Shown here piece by piece: positions 11,467 to 22,557 of a stretch of 64,000 nt of DNA. This stretch comes from Crambe crambe (Eukaryota > Porifera > Demospongiae > Poecilosclerida > Crambeidae). Below the pieces are notes generated by a model. The model did no database searches and was not told the DNA's origin. It saw nothing but the letters and a program-made list of their open reading frames with translations. Numbering within the stretch: the stretch's first letter is position 1; every line of letters starts with the position of its first letter. Made by a program: the position numbers and the translations under genes. Location: positions 2,790,001 to 2,854,000 of the forward strand of contig OZ004588.1 in NCBI GenBank assembly GCA_963924555.1. The letters are read 5' to 3'.

Positions 11467-12115
11467 CTGTATGTGTTGTCTACTCATAATTATGTTCATT
11501 TGGAGGAAATGTGTTTAAGTTTTGAAAACTACATAAATGTGGTCTGTGGCATGTAGTGTTGTTGATCAAATGTAAACAGTCTCTATGGCATGACATCTTG
11601 TAACTATACATTCCTATTTGACATTAAGCATGCGTGCCATTGTGGATATCCCAGGGTTCCAATTGTAATGTGTATAAGGAAGAATCTTAGGCTTTTGGGG
11701 AAGAGTTGGTACGTAGGGGATGTTCCATTCAGCCAAGAAAATAAGCAATCAGGAAGTTACGCAATAGTAGTGTAGTGATCAAAATAACAACCTGACACGA
11801 CATTCTAATCAAGTATATCAGGTACATGCATAACACCAGTAAAGGCATGTAGTCTTAGTGTTCACAATACGTAGTCATCCTGAAGAAAATCTAACCAAAG
11901 TGGACTATATTAATATGCCCAAATTTCAGCTCTACAATGCTATACATTCCTATTTGACATGAACTTTCACATTCTCCCAGTACTGTTGCCTCTGTATTAC
12001 TTTTTTTCCCAATGCAGTGCATAGATTTTCAGTAAATCTAACCAAAAGTTGTTTTTAGTGTTGATACAATATTGTAACAGTTCCCATTGCTGACTGGTTG
12101 GTTATTTCCACTAAT
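11467..12115. repeat. Right copy of the ~630-bp direct repeat
   Basis: Same order and orientation as 8956-9583. Differences include a GAAGAAAATCTAACC insertion near 11881, an extra CTGACT near 12090 and a deletion near 11982. A further echo of the sequence just left of the first copy (CCAGTGTACTT..AAATAGCAGTGG) occurs at about 12638-12665, so a larger duplicated block may have been rearranged. Confidence 0.7.
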
Positions 12116-13737
12116 TTTATTAAAGTACTACTTACCTGATGACTATCCATTAACTTTCACACGTGAAATATACCACAATACAATTTAGTAAGCAACCACA
12201 AAATTAAGTGAGTGATTGTTCCAGGAAATTCCGTATACTATTCCGTGTTCACTGGCATTTCACATCCATATGGAGTATCTATATTATCTATGGCCTATGC
12301 AAAAGGCTGTAGAAAACAATCTAGCTCAATTACAATTGGAGCATGTGCATTATGCACACACACGTATGGCACCATACGTATGCCTGGGGCATTTTGTATT
12401 GTAGACATATATATATATTACAATTTCAATGAGTCATGACCTGAGAGTCAGCTCACTCACTCTACTCACTCACTTAATTAAGATATCTGTAATTTAGGTC
12501 CTTATTTATAGGAATTGTGTAATCTGTACGGCATATCTGATTATTGTATATGACCACATGAATTCTTTTGCTAACGGATACAGTTGTTAGTACAACTGAT
12601 AGTAATTTTGTTTGAGTGATTTTAGTCCACTGAGGTCCCAGTGTACTTTTAAATAGCAGTGGAATTAATGTGTATTACACAGAAGATACTTTTTGTGCTC
12701 TGTGTTGTTTCCTGCCCATATATTAGCTAGCATATATTCATTTGTTAGACAATAACATGAATAATTGCCTTTGATATAATGAGGTAACTATATCATGTAG
12801 TAACCACTTGTTCGGCATACAAGTGATCAGGTATCTAAGTGTCTACTTAGAGACCAACTTAGAAACCTGTGATTGTCATCAGACTATATATACACAGTTT
12901 ATACTACTGTCTAAGTCATTAGATCACTCCAGTGAGTGACTACTTGGTTTAAAATAGACACTTCGGCTCTGCCTCAGTATCTATTGTAATCACTCACTGT
13001 CATGATCTAACCTATACATAGGGAAAAATGTTGATGACTATCATAAATACCGTAGACTGTCAGTGGTATGTTGTGTGGTTGGTCAGGTATAAACAATCTC
13101 TATGGCATATATCTGTTAGTTCTGACTTGATCCATCGTATTGCTATTGGTCAAGAATATCTAGGCAAGTGTGCTTTAATTTTCATTTCATAGTTTCTTTG
13201 TTTTCATATGATTTCCTTGTTTGGATGACTATTTCACCTTTTTTGTATTCAATGAAGATACCTGATGGAGGTTTTAATATAATGGGAATTGTGATATTTT
13301 GAACATCCAAATAGCAATTATTAAAGGGGGTGGTTAGATTGTTCCTATCTGTTTCATTAAAGTGGCATAAGCTTCTCTATAGTCATGGCTATGAGATACT
13401 GTATATGGAAATGATACATACCTACATCAAGGTCAGAGCATGCATACTACAACAGGGGTCAAAGGTCGGATATCTAATGTTGGTGGCAATCTTCAAACTA
13501 TAGGAGTTCAGTTTTTCTTCTTTTCTTTTTGTGTATTTGTGTAAGAATATTATTAAAGGTGTCATATCTATCACTCCATTGATTCTTTTGCCAACAGATA
13601 CAGTTCTTAGTACAACTGATTTTTTCGGAGGGTTTTTTGTGTTTTTTCTATTTTACACTTAAGTCCAATTATGCACTCCTTGTTTAGTGTACATATGGCT
13701 AGAGGGTGTGAACCAGGATAGGTAAGGTTGTGCATCA

Positions 13738-13790
13738 GTGTGTATGTGTGTGTGTGTGGGTGTGTGGGGGGGGGGGGGGGGGGGGGGGAG
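13738..13790. repeat. (TG)n followed by a G tract
   Basis: TGTGTATGTGTGTG runs into a nearly pure G tract of about 22 bases. This GT-then-G arrangement recurs at 31917-31979. Confidence 0.9.
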
Positions 13791-14080
13791 GGGTAACAGC
13801 TGAAAGTTTATGGAAGGCATTATTTCATTATTATTATTATTGAAATGTGCAACACAAGTCTTTTATGTCAAAGCAATTCCCACTCTATGCAGTACCTGTC
13901 ATTCATCTCTTGATGTTAACACTAAGTGTATGCATACACCTCATATTGTCTTTAGAGCATAAACTATAGTTGACTGAAGTAATACATGCTCATACTATTT
14001 CCATTTGTTCCTGTTACTTGTTGAATGGACTTGTTTTTGTTACTCAGCTCATGTTTTATTCTCTATGTTCTCTCCCACAG

Positions 14081-14320
14081 ACCCCTCCCTCACCCTCACT
14101 AATCTCACTCAGCTGCTGAAGGATGTGTGGGATTTGGTTAATGTGACTGCTTATCTAGACATCTCCCGCTCAGTGTATGATAGTATTACAAGTAGGAAGG
14201 CTTGTTGGGAGTGGTACCTGAACAATCACCCATGCCCTTCATGGCGTCACATTGCTAATGCTCTGTATATGAAAAATGAGTATGGAATGCTAGAAGTGTT
14301 GAAGAGTCGCTACCTTAAAG
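14081..14320 (+). CDS. Exon: third Death-like domain of the ROCO-like protein
   Basis: The acceptor is TTCTCTCCCACAG at 14080, behind a pyrimidine tract, and the donor is AAAG|GTGAGT at 14320/14321. The 240-nt phase 1-1 exon encodes about 80 residues: DPSLTLTNLTQLLKDVW, a middle ACWEWYLNNHPCPSWRHIAN, and a C-terminal helix. NHPCPSWRHIANAL aligns with HPNAGWNHLAGAI of the previous exon and DPNASWRRLIRRL of the first. The three exons therefore look like shuffled or duplicated Death modules. Confidence 0.72.
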
Positions 14321-14433
14321 GTGAGTCTGGTTCTTACTGGAATGGTTGATTTGCATGTGTCCTGTCCCCAACTATGTAAAAACATCATCCTATATGCCAC
14401 TGTTATTAATTAAATTTGTTCTCTCATAATCGA

Positions 14434-14512
14434 TTGTTGTTGTTATTGTTGTTGTTATTGTTTGTTGTTGTTATTGTTGTTGTTGTGAGTGTTGTTATTT
14501 TTGTTTGTTTTA
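14434..14512. repeat. TTG/TTA trinucleotide repeat
   Basis: Imperfect TTG repeat interrupted by TTA, 110 bp after the third Death exon. Confidence 0.85.
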
Positions 14513-16337
14513 ATTCATTGGGTAGATGATATGAATATTGTGTATTAGTCACCTGCTATGGAGTACTGGCATGAAGTTACATATAAAAATACAATACTCT
14601 TTTTGCAGAAATATTGTATTTTCTACTGGTACTTAAGCCACTCTGCTTTTAGGAAAGAAGAATAAAGGAACCATTTGTAGTAGAAAATGGTAGTTCTTAT
14701 GAAGAGATGCAGTCTTGCTGATATAGCTACTTACATTCAAGAATCAGCCTTCAACAAGAAAACAGTGTTCTAGCATAGCTGTACTACTCCACTGACAGTT
14801 GATAAAATTCTTTCTCTGTGTACCTATCTCATGATTTTATAGGCACAGCTGTAATAAAATAAGACAAGTACAGCTTGGACATGAAGCAGGTTGCCGAAAT
14901 TTGTCAGCCTGTGCCTAATTGCTTCAGCCAGTTAGCAGACATCGAGGTTATAGTGGTTTGACTACTTCAGCTTCAAGGTTCAAGGTTGGATGAGCAGTGC
15001 TTCTACATAGCAGAGGATCATCATGGGCTCTAACTGAGCTACATTAAACATCTTTACATACTAAGTGCTATATATATTGTGAGACGATCGGTCATTTTCC
15101 GCAATTGGGCAGTCTGTGCCATCCCTAGCTACTTATCGTACTCTCTCATACTTTACTTAAATTTTTTTTTCAGTATTTTCAAAAATTCCTGTCAAATTTA
15201 AAAATACTAATGAGTCGATATGTTGGGAAAGCAGTACATTCATAATAGCATATCTCACCTGAACTATGATAACATGCATGTGTGACAGTTGAGGGTAGAA
15301 ATCAAGCTTCATTCACGCTTTCTACTTTTGAAAAAAAGTTTGAAAGGCAGAAAATTTTGACAAAAGTAAAGTTTGACTAAAACGTTGGGGTTGTCCCCAG
15401 AAAATAAAAGTAGAGCAGTAAATTGTGTCACTGCGCATGCATGTAATCGATCGCGCACAAGATCGTCGGTCAGTACAGTGCAGTAGCCTCGTCCCCAGGC
15501 TCTAATTTTACAGCTATAGGATAGCTCTCATGTACCAGTTCTTTCTCAGTGTGCGGATGGTGTGTTTGTTTAGCTGGGATAACCCCACCTAGTACTGAAG
15601 AAGGATCAGCAAGCAATTCTCTCCATTGGTCTGTTCGTTGGTGAATAGTGCAGAGCTGATGCTATGATCATCTCCTCTGACTTTAATGTAGGTTGGTTTA
15701 CGGATACACCACTATGAATAGATTTGGAAGTGCCAGAGAACAGAGCAATGCTCATACACATAGTTACATGCTGTGATATCACATACCATCATAAAGTGTA
15801 ATAGGCTGGAATTTCGCGTGAAACAAGACTATACAGTGCAGGTGCAGTGTAAATGGGCTGAGTTTCGATACAGCTAGAGTCAAGTAAGGTATTGAAGAGG
15901 TAGTGAAAATAGCTTAGTTAGTTCATTATTCCAAGTCCATAAGCTTAAAAGCCTACCTTATAGCTGTTGTGCTGGATTCTCTTCGTTCACTAGCTAGCTG
16001 AACCAAGACCCTCGTGAGACTATAGCTAGCTTTAGAGCTTGATTTGAAGTCTCACTCTAAAATCATCCACTTTCTGTTTTGCAACAACTGAATTGCTCCA
16101 TAGGAAGCAGGCGTCCTTGTTGTTTGTTTTTTTTTGTCGAGGAAGGGGGTGATGGGGTCACTGGTGGACTACAAGCCTGTGACTACACAGTTTCAGCATA
16201 GACCATTTTATAGAACTTATCCAGACTGAGCCTGGTACATTCTGTGATGCATAAGGAGCCCCTCCCCCAATTATGTCCACCCCCTAGCCATAATCATATG
16301 ATTTTGAACTTACAATATACTGTCACTTAGTGCAGTC

Positions 16338-16475
16338 TAGAACTGAAATGGAGAAAGTTGAATATTGTGTCTCCACTGTAGCTCTGGACTTCTCACTTGG
16401 AGGTCCTTGTCTCAGTTCTTACTGCAGTCACACTTGCTTGCTTGTCTCAAATGACAATCAGTTTACTCTTGAGCT
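16338..16475 (+). pseudogene. Decayed fragment of the ROCO/COR exon, copy 1
   Basis: Sequence from GAACTGAAATGGAGAAAG through GCTCTGGACTTC.CACTTGG, TACTGCAGTC and AATGACAATCAGTTT matches 19855-19995 of the Roc-COR exon in the same order and orientation, with indels that destroy the frame. It lies upstream in the intron of the very gene it derives from. Confidence 0.65.
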
Positions 16476-16707
16476 AGTTAACAGCATCACCTAACCACAT
16501 ACCTCAATATCTACAAGCACATTACAAGCAACAACCCAAGAACCAAATTTAAAGTTAGTGCTTTCTAGCTCTATAGAAAGCATGCATGAAGAAATCCTTT
16601 AGTTAAAAACATGTTCACTATATCATCATTCTATGAAACGTTTCCCTGATTCCTCGTTGATTCTTAAATAACTTCAAACCTGAAATACAGTCACTTGATT
16701 AGAATAG

Positions 16708-16845
16708 TATAGAACTGAAATGGAGAAAATCCATGAATATCATGTCTCCAATAATTTGGCAGTAGTTCCTCTTGCTCTGGACTTCCCACTTGGTTGTTAC
16801 TTCTTGCAGTCTTACTTGTCAAATAACAATCAGTTTACTCTTGAG
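16708..16845 (+). pseudogene. Decayed fragment of the ROCO/COR exon, copy 2
   Basis: A second copy of the same COR fragment: GAACTGAAATGGAGAAA, then GTTCCTCTTGCTCTGGACTT, TTGCAGTCTTACTTG and AACAATCAGTTTA. Both copies continue into a shared non-homologous tail (TACTCTTGAGCTAGTTAACAG and CATACCTCAATAT), so they form a ~370-bp tandem duplication made after the fragment first landed here. Confidence 0.65.
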
Positions 16846-17331
16846 CTAGTTAACAGCATTACATAACCACATACCTCAATATCCACAAGCACATTACAAG
16901 CATATGCATGCAAATTTACAAGCCATTTGTAATGGGATTACAGGAAGGTTAGGGGAAGATTCAAAGAGTTATGTTCGTGGAGTTGATATCAAGGCAAGGC
17001 CATCATCCAAACCCAACAAAAGCCAAGAACTACTTCTAGTTCAGATCATTGATGAAACTTCAGTTATGTCAGCTCCAGGACTTACAATAAATAGAAAACA
17101 AAGAAGAAACATAAAGATTTAGATATTCAACTGGACACATTGAAGGCTTACCATCTATAATGAGCTTTCTATCACCTCATAGAAAAGAATCACCTGTTCC
17201 TTAGATTGATGAATTTGAGCATTTAGTTTTCATAAGGTTTATATGATGAAGCACTAGCTATATGATATTGAATTAACAAGGTCTCAAATTGCATCTTGGA
17301 ACCAATTAGCTCTTTATGGAATCAGTGTAAA

Positions 17332-17752
17332 TACCATAATCGTATAAATTTTCAGAGGTTTAAAATTTCATGATTTCCGGAGCTGTTCCTATAATAAAAA
17401 ATTTCTGCAGATCTTGGAAAATAATGCATGCGCATAATATCTATATCATTGCTTGCTGCTGGGGCCAAGTGACATGCATGATGGCGTGATTTGTGGCTAC
17501 TACTGAGAAACCTAGATAGTCCCCCAAAAAGAAGAAAAGCTGGGCTGGCGATGCCAGACTAAAATCTGGACTGCTACGGAAGCGAGACACTTCATTGTAG
17601 AAGAGAGACAGGTAATGGCCATGATCCCACATCACGCACGCATGCACATCGTTATCATTATGATATCATAGTACTAATTATTTTCAAGGATTCTGATCGA
17701 CTACGAAAAAAACAAAAATAAAATCCCATCGAAAATTTATACGAATACGGTA
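17332..17752. mobile_element. ~420-bp MITE, copy 1
   Basis: The ends TACCATAATCGTATAAATTT and AAATTTATACGAATACGGTA are inverted repeats. The interior matches the element at 37078-37518 throughout. It is flanked by TA, as in Tc1/mariner or pogo-mobilised MITEs, and has no transposase. The short minus-strand ORF inside is incidental. Confidence 0.75.
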
Positions 17753-18257
17753 TATTTTTTCACTGCTACTACTTTTCAGGAATGTGATAAGTATAAATGT
17801 TTGTATGTTATTAGTTGCACTATTGGCATTATCTGGTTCTCCACCATTGGCTGACTAAAGTGGTACTAGGTAGCTAGCTATCCTGTCAATTGCTAGCAAA
17901 TTCTTGATTGCTGATTGATTCTTGACCTTACGTAATTTGGAGCTGGCTACCACTAACATGATCAGCACTCACTTGGCAGCTAGTGAGCATAAAGAAAGAA
18001 GAAATTGTTTTGTTTATCATTCCACTATCATATCTGGAATATAGTAGAATGTCCTTACATGTGCATGCAAAAAACTATACGTAATGTCCAAGAAAAAACT
18101 GCAGGACAGTATGCAATGATGTTCTATGTCTGTTGTGTGTGTAACACATACCAAGTAGAAAAAAATTAAATTTGAGTGGGTGTATTAAATATTAGTAATA
18201 TAATTTATACATGCACAATGACATTCGTCTGTTTTTTGTTTCATTGACTACCCGTAG

Positions 18258-20405
18258 GTTCCGCTGAGTCACGTCGACTGTATAACGAAGCAATGAAGCA
18301 GGGACACGTAAAGTCCCAGATCAACAAAGCCCTCCTTTATGGGGCTCCAGGAACCGGAAAATCAAGTTCAATGGACCTTTTTGTCGGTAACCCTCCAAGA
18401 CAAGCCAGAACAAGCACTCCTTTAGCTGCTCGTCCAATTACAATGATTCAAATGGGAATCACATCAAAGGAGTGGAAAAAGCTTCATCCAAAAGAACGGA
18501 AAGAAATTCTAGCAAGGGCCATATATGCTCAGCTTCATGCCAATGACGCAAATTCAGGTGAAGATTGTGAGGCATCAGCTAATTCTGGTGAGAGTTCTGA
18601 TTCTGATGAAATATTAACGACTCCTGAGCATAAAGAAGCTCGTAGTAAAGAGGATAAGTCGACACGTGACGTACATCCACGAGTACACCCAGCAACTCCT
18701 TCCAGTCCAACATCTGCTAGCAAACCAAAGAAAGGTTCTCATTCGAAGGAAAAGATTTCACTGCCATCCCTTGGCACACATGATGAACTAACAAAATTAT
18801 TGGATGAAATTTCCAAATCAGATGATCTTGAAGCTTTACCTGTCTTCCGGAAAGTTAAACTAATCGATTCTGGTGGACAACCGCAATTTCATGAGGTGTT
18901 ACCTGTATTTCTTCGTCGCATGTCCCTCTACATATTCGTCTTCAAGTTGTCAGAAGAACTCGCCACCAAGCCCATGGTAGAATATTTTGGGGAGGATGGG
19001 AAACGTGTGGGGACACCTTACCAATCAGCTCAGTCCAATGAGCAGCTATTGAAGCACTGCCTTCGCACTTTGCACACCCACAGATCATCTCCCGATACTA
19101 AAGGTGAGTGCTCCAAAATCATGATCGTAGGGACCCACAGGGACGAAGAACACCTGTGCACGACCGAGACAAGAGAGGAGAAGAACAAGAAGTTAGAAGA
19201 GCTGTTACTGCCGATGTTCCAAGAGGAAGTCGTCTATTACAACCTGGCAGAAAATGAGGTGATCTTTCCAGTCAATGCCAAAAATCCTGAAGAGCTTGAT
19301 AAGAGTACAGCTAGAGATATCCAAAGTGTAGTCCTAACAAAGTGTATGCCTGATCCCATTGATGTGCCCCTTCAGTATTTCTCTTTGGAAATTATCCTTG
19401 AAGAAGTCAGCCTTTCTTTAGACAGAGGGGTATTGAGCAAAGAAGAATGCCTTAGAGCAGCAGATAAGCTTTTCTTTAATGAGCATACACTGGATGCAGC
19501 TCTCCAGTTCCTAGATGAAATCTCGTCAGTCTTTTATTTCCCCGAGGTTCTGGATGGTGTTGTATTCACTAACCCTCAAGTCCTTTTGGATAAGGTAACC
19601 GAGTTAGTGGAGATCACCTATTGCTTGAGAGAAAAGGTTGGTGGAAAAGCACTTCGTGCACTCTCTGGAGGCTGGAAGAAGTTTAAAGATCATGGCATTG
19701 TTAGCTTAGAGCTTCTGCAAGAGAAAGAGTTTAATAAGCATTATGTGCCTGATATCTTTACTCCTGTTGATCTGGTCAAGCTCTTTAGAAAGTTGCTCAT
19801 CATAGCTGACTTTAGTGCTTCAGAGTACATCATGCCTGCCCTCCTTCCTGTTCTTGAAACTGAGAAGGTTCATAAATATCGTGTCTCTAATGATTCACTA
19901 GTAGCTCCTCTTGCTCTGGACTTCCCACTTGGAGGTCCTCGTCTCGGTACATACTGCAGTCTTACCTGCTTTCTTATCTCTAATGACAACCAGTTTCCCC
20001 GTCCTTGGAAAATAGTGTTGCTTCCTCCTTCCAGCACTCCAGCTTGCCTGAATAGAAACTGCACCCAATTCATGGTACCTGGCTTTCCTGGCTCAGTCAC
20101 TCTGATTGACACATTCTTTCATGTTGAGATCCATGTGGATGACACTGCCGAGAAAGTTTGTAGCAAGCTCTGCTCTTTTGTCTCTCAGGCTGTGTTTGCA
20201 GGTCTAAAGAAAGCCATGATAGTTCTTGGGTACAACAACTCAATCCCTTCGAAAGCACTTCTTTGTCCTTGTGGGGCTAAAGATCCCCATGTTGCCACTT
20301 TCGGGGATGGTCTCTGGATCTGCAGTCGAGATAACAAAGTATTTGGAGATCTCATTCCTAGACACCTGCTGTGGTGTGATCAAGCAGATCATTCTCCTAT
20401 GAAAG
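18258..20405 (+). CDS. Exon: Roc-like GTPase plus COR-like region
   Basis: A single 2148-nt phase 1-1 exon of about 716 residues. The acceptor is ACTACCCGTAG at 18257; the donor is GAAAG|GTTGGT at 20405/20406. Counting from the first Met at 18293: P-loop GAPGTGKS at residues 17-24; a switch-II motif DSGGQ at 192-196 followed by PQFHEVLP; and THRD at 281-284 in the place of NKxD, typical of Roc domains. About 165 residues lie between P-loop and switch II, far more than in a minimal small GTPase, because a Ser/Glu/Pro-rich acidic linker (about residues 85-165) is inserted. A COR-like helical region follows (about 335-600), then a tail with CPCG at 658-661. A further in-frame AAAGGTGAGT near 19103 looks like a donor, but the frame stays open through it. 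Confidence 0.8.
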
Positions 20406-20555
20406 GTTGGTCAAATTTAAAACACTCTGGCTAATGTTATGTCCTTGACTTATTGATCTTATTTTATTAGTTATTAAATTAGCTAATGCCTTTCTTTCAC
20501 TGCTTTGACTTTTGATAATTTTAGTCTTATCTTTATCATGGAATTTCATTTGCAG

Positions 20556-20875
20556 GAGCTTCTGCCTCTTCAACTCCTACTATGATGGAAATCATTCGCT
20601 TCCCTCTAAAAGATTCCAAAGTGAACTTGGCTCAAGAAATCGGAACTAAGTATTTCGAATTTGGAACTTTCTTGCTTGAAGATGCCACTGGCGCTCGTAT
20701 CAGTGCCTTGAAAAAAGAGTTGAGAGATAATGCAGAAGATATCAATCGCGAAATCTTCCAAAAATGGTTGAGTGGAGATGGGAAAAAGCCTGTTTCATGG
20801 GAGACTCTAATTGCTGTACTTGAAGACATTGGATTGAGCGAACTAGCAAAATCGATAGCAGAAGTCAAACAATAA
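20556..20875 (+). CDS. Last exon: C-terminal Death domain and stop
   Basis: It follows a 150-bp intron (20406-20555; acceptor CATTTGCAG). It enters in phase 1 and encodes about 105 residues: a short Ser/Thr/Pro linker, then FPLKDSKVNLAQEIG, FGTFLLEDATG, KPVSWETLIAVLEDIGLSEL and AKSIAEVK before TAA at 20873. Helix spacing and the SWE(T)LI motif near the C-terminus fit a Death domain of the kind that closes many invertebrate ROCO-like and NLR-like proteins. Degenerate copies of this same exon occur at 21004 and 42900. Confidence 0.78.
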
Positions 20876-20943
20876 GCACATTATTATATCTATCTACACT
20901 TTTCATTACATTCTACTTCTATACCCGTACTATAGCATTGTTC

Positions 20944-20949
20944 AATAAA
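20944..20949 (+). terminator. Polyadenylation signal AATAAA
   Basis: A canonical AATAAA lies 69 bp downstream of the stop codon of the ROCO-like gene, in an AT-rich stretch followed by a T/G-containing segment. Position and sequence fit the transcript 3' end. Confidence 0.6.
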
Positions 20950-21003
20950 AATTTTATTCACGTTAAGTATATGAACAATAATACAATGGTCTTCTAATTC
21001 CAG

Positions 21004-21140
21004 TGTCTTTCTCTCCTCCAACTATGATGGACATCCTGTACCTCTACAGGACTCTAACTTGGCTCAAGATTTAGTATGGCTACTCTTTTCTTCCTTGAAG
21101 ACAGAACTGGAGCTGAAATCCGAATAACTGCCGAGTGTTG
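21004..21140 (+). pseudogene. Degenerate tandem copy of the last Death-domain exon
   Basis: After an ATTCCAG acceptor-like site at 21003 comes TCTCCTCCAACTATGATGGACATC, then CTAACTTGGCTCAAGA and CTTGAAGACAGAACTGGAGC. These match 20565-20700 in order, with deletions that break the frame. It lies 130 bp past the real stop codon, so it is a partial duplication of the gene's 3' end. Confidence 0.65.
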
Positions 21141-21570
21141 AGAAGACTGGAAAACTAATTATTCTTTATAATAATTTGAATTCTGATACCCAACAAAAGG
21201 CAAAACACACACACAAACAAAAAACCAGTAACACAGAGCAGAGAACAACAGCAATAGCTACATTAAATACATTTACTTTTATTAAACAACAATGAGCTTG
21301 ACCAAAAATAATATATAGGAAAGAGGACTCAGATCATCCTGAAAAGCCCCAATAACTCAATGCTTTCTTTATGTCCTCTTTGATGGAGTTAGTGGCCAAA
21401 GGATTATGTCTACCAATAACCCAAACAGTTCCCTTCATTACATCACAATTCATTTATGTGGGTCTCTAGTTAGCACTCTAAAAGAATTATTGTGCACAGA
21501 TCATGGAAATATAAAGAAGTCAATCACTACAGTTAATAGCACACTCTGTCTGTCTGGACTATGACTCTTT
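21141..21570. other. Intergenic stretch, nothing recognised
   Basis: AT-rich with a short A/C-rich segment (about 21195-21230). No gene, RNA or repeat was identified between the ROCO 3' end and the first 5' block of the array. Confidence 0.4.
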
Positions 21571-21574
21571 CTCC

Positions 21575-21808
21575 TTATTTTGCGCATGAGCAATGTGTTT
21601 GATTTTAAGGGGGTGGGGCAGGCAGGCTGGAATTGCATGGTGGGCGTTATTTGCATCAGTGGATAGCACATGCATTGGAATATTCTGACCGAGGACTCTG
21701 TTTGAAGATCGACGTGGAGACAGCTTGCCTGTTGAGTGTCTGCAGTCAGCGGCATTGAACGAGGTTTCATTCAGAGGGAAGTGTTCTATATTAATAACTA
21801 TGGCATCG
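21575..21808 (+). promoter_or_regulatory. Array 5' block 1 (putative promoter and first exon)
   Basis: It carries TTTTGCGCATGAGCAATG (a decayed version of the palindrome TGCGCATGCGCA), then TGGGCGTTATTTGCATCAG, GCATTGAACGAGG and a donor-like ATCG|GTGAAAGT at 21808/21809. It is homologous to the blocks at 33428 and, more distantly, 27341, 43247 and 58530. It follows the 3' end of the ROCO gene and the tandem copy of its last exon. Confidence 0.5.
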
Positions 21809-22485
21809 GTGAAAGTACCTGCCTAAGTTTTAACAGGTAGTGAAAACTCTTGATCAGTTCCAACTCATCCATTGATCCACCCATCTTTAGCATAAGACAT
21901 GTTTCTTGGAGTCAGGTATGATGATGTGCATTTACATTGTATTATTAGTATATGATGTCATATGACTGTTTGGTTGCATACACACAGTACAGCTTGCCAA
22001 TGTCTACTTATATGGTACTGTTGCCTTACTGTGACCTTAATCAAGTTGTTCAAATTTACGTGCTGGGTTTGTGATAATTAGGAAGCATCGAAGGCTCTTG
22101 AATAAAACATCAAAGTCTTAAAATATCAAATATGCCAGACATCCTTTTGTGTATAATATTAGCAATGTATGGATTTACAGTGTACACCCTTCCTCTCCCC
22201 ACCTTAGTTTTAACTGCTCGTTTACAGAGTGGAGTTGTAATTCCAGCATAGCTGGTCACTAGATCGTTTACTTTCAGAAAAAAGTTTCTGAGCATCTGGT
22301 AGGTTTGGGATATAGTGAGCCCCTTCACCCCCATTACGATAAACTAACATGTTGCATTTCCATGCAATCACTGGTAGTAGTAAAGCACTGATGTTTGTAT
22401 ATACAGATAGAGCAAACACACCCCCACCCCCTCCATACTTCTTTTGGTTCTAGCTAATCACTGTATGTTGTGTATGCAATTACAG

Positions 22486-22557
22486 AATGAGATGATGAAG
22501 TCCTCAAAGGAAGAGGAGGAGTCGTAATTGTCCCTCTAAGAGACCAAACCCTTACAG
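22486..22557 (+). pseudogene. Array exon A copy 1 (frameshifted)
   Basis: It is preceded by a branchpoint-like CTAATCAC and GCAATTACAG, and followed by CTTACAG|GTAATC. It is 72 nt rather than 71 because of an extra base (CAAAGG), so the Ser/Arg-rich frame becomes MMKSSKEEEES and stops. Confidence 0.5.

Larger units (their letters stand above)
8318..14080 (+). other. Intron holding minisatellite, duplicated flanks and transposase
   Basis: Outside the listed elements, 12120-14080 shows only dispersed repeats. About 12330-12460 is matched in inverse orientation by about 41865-42010 (GAGTGAGTGAGCTGACTCTC). A TTCTTTTGC.AACAGATACAGTT..TAGTACAACTGAT block occurs at about 12559 and 13585. No exon was recognised. 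Confidence 0.4.
14321..18257 (+). other. Intron between third Death exon and Roc exon
   Basis: It contains two decayed fragments of the host gene's own COR exon and one MITE (listed separately). The stretch 14520-16320 shows no recognisable gene. A 72-residue frame at 16904-17122 follows the second COR fragment and is unidentified; it has no clear splice sites. Confidence 0.4.
1..20949 (+). other. Gene model: multi-Death-domain ROCO-like protein (5'-partial transcript)
   Basis: Six exons join into one open frame: 1-201, 2468-2734, 8075-8317, 14081-14320, 18258-20405 and 20556-20875 (stop), followed by AATAAA at 20944. Every border is AG..GT and every junction is phase 1; the four internal exons are exact multiples of three (267, 243, 240 and 2148 nt). 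Domain order is basic linker, Death, Death-like, Death-like, Roc GTPase with COR-like region and a CPCG-containing tail, then Death. ROCO proteins are multidomain GTPases, and Death domains recruit partners by homotypic contact, so a role in immune or apoptotic signalling is inferred. The 5' end lies outside the window. Additional small or alternative exons in the 4-6-kb introns cannot be excluded; transcript data would settle this. Confidence 0.8.

Noticed and set aside
8956..12115. LTR retrotransposon
   Set aside because: The direct repeats lack a convincing TG..CA structure and primer sites, and the interior encodes a DDE_3 transposase, not gag/pol.
19100..19110. Donor AAAGGTGAGT inside the Roc exon
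   Set aside because: The frame and the domain continue uninterrupted through THRD, so splicing here is not needed; it could at most be an alternative site.
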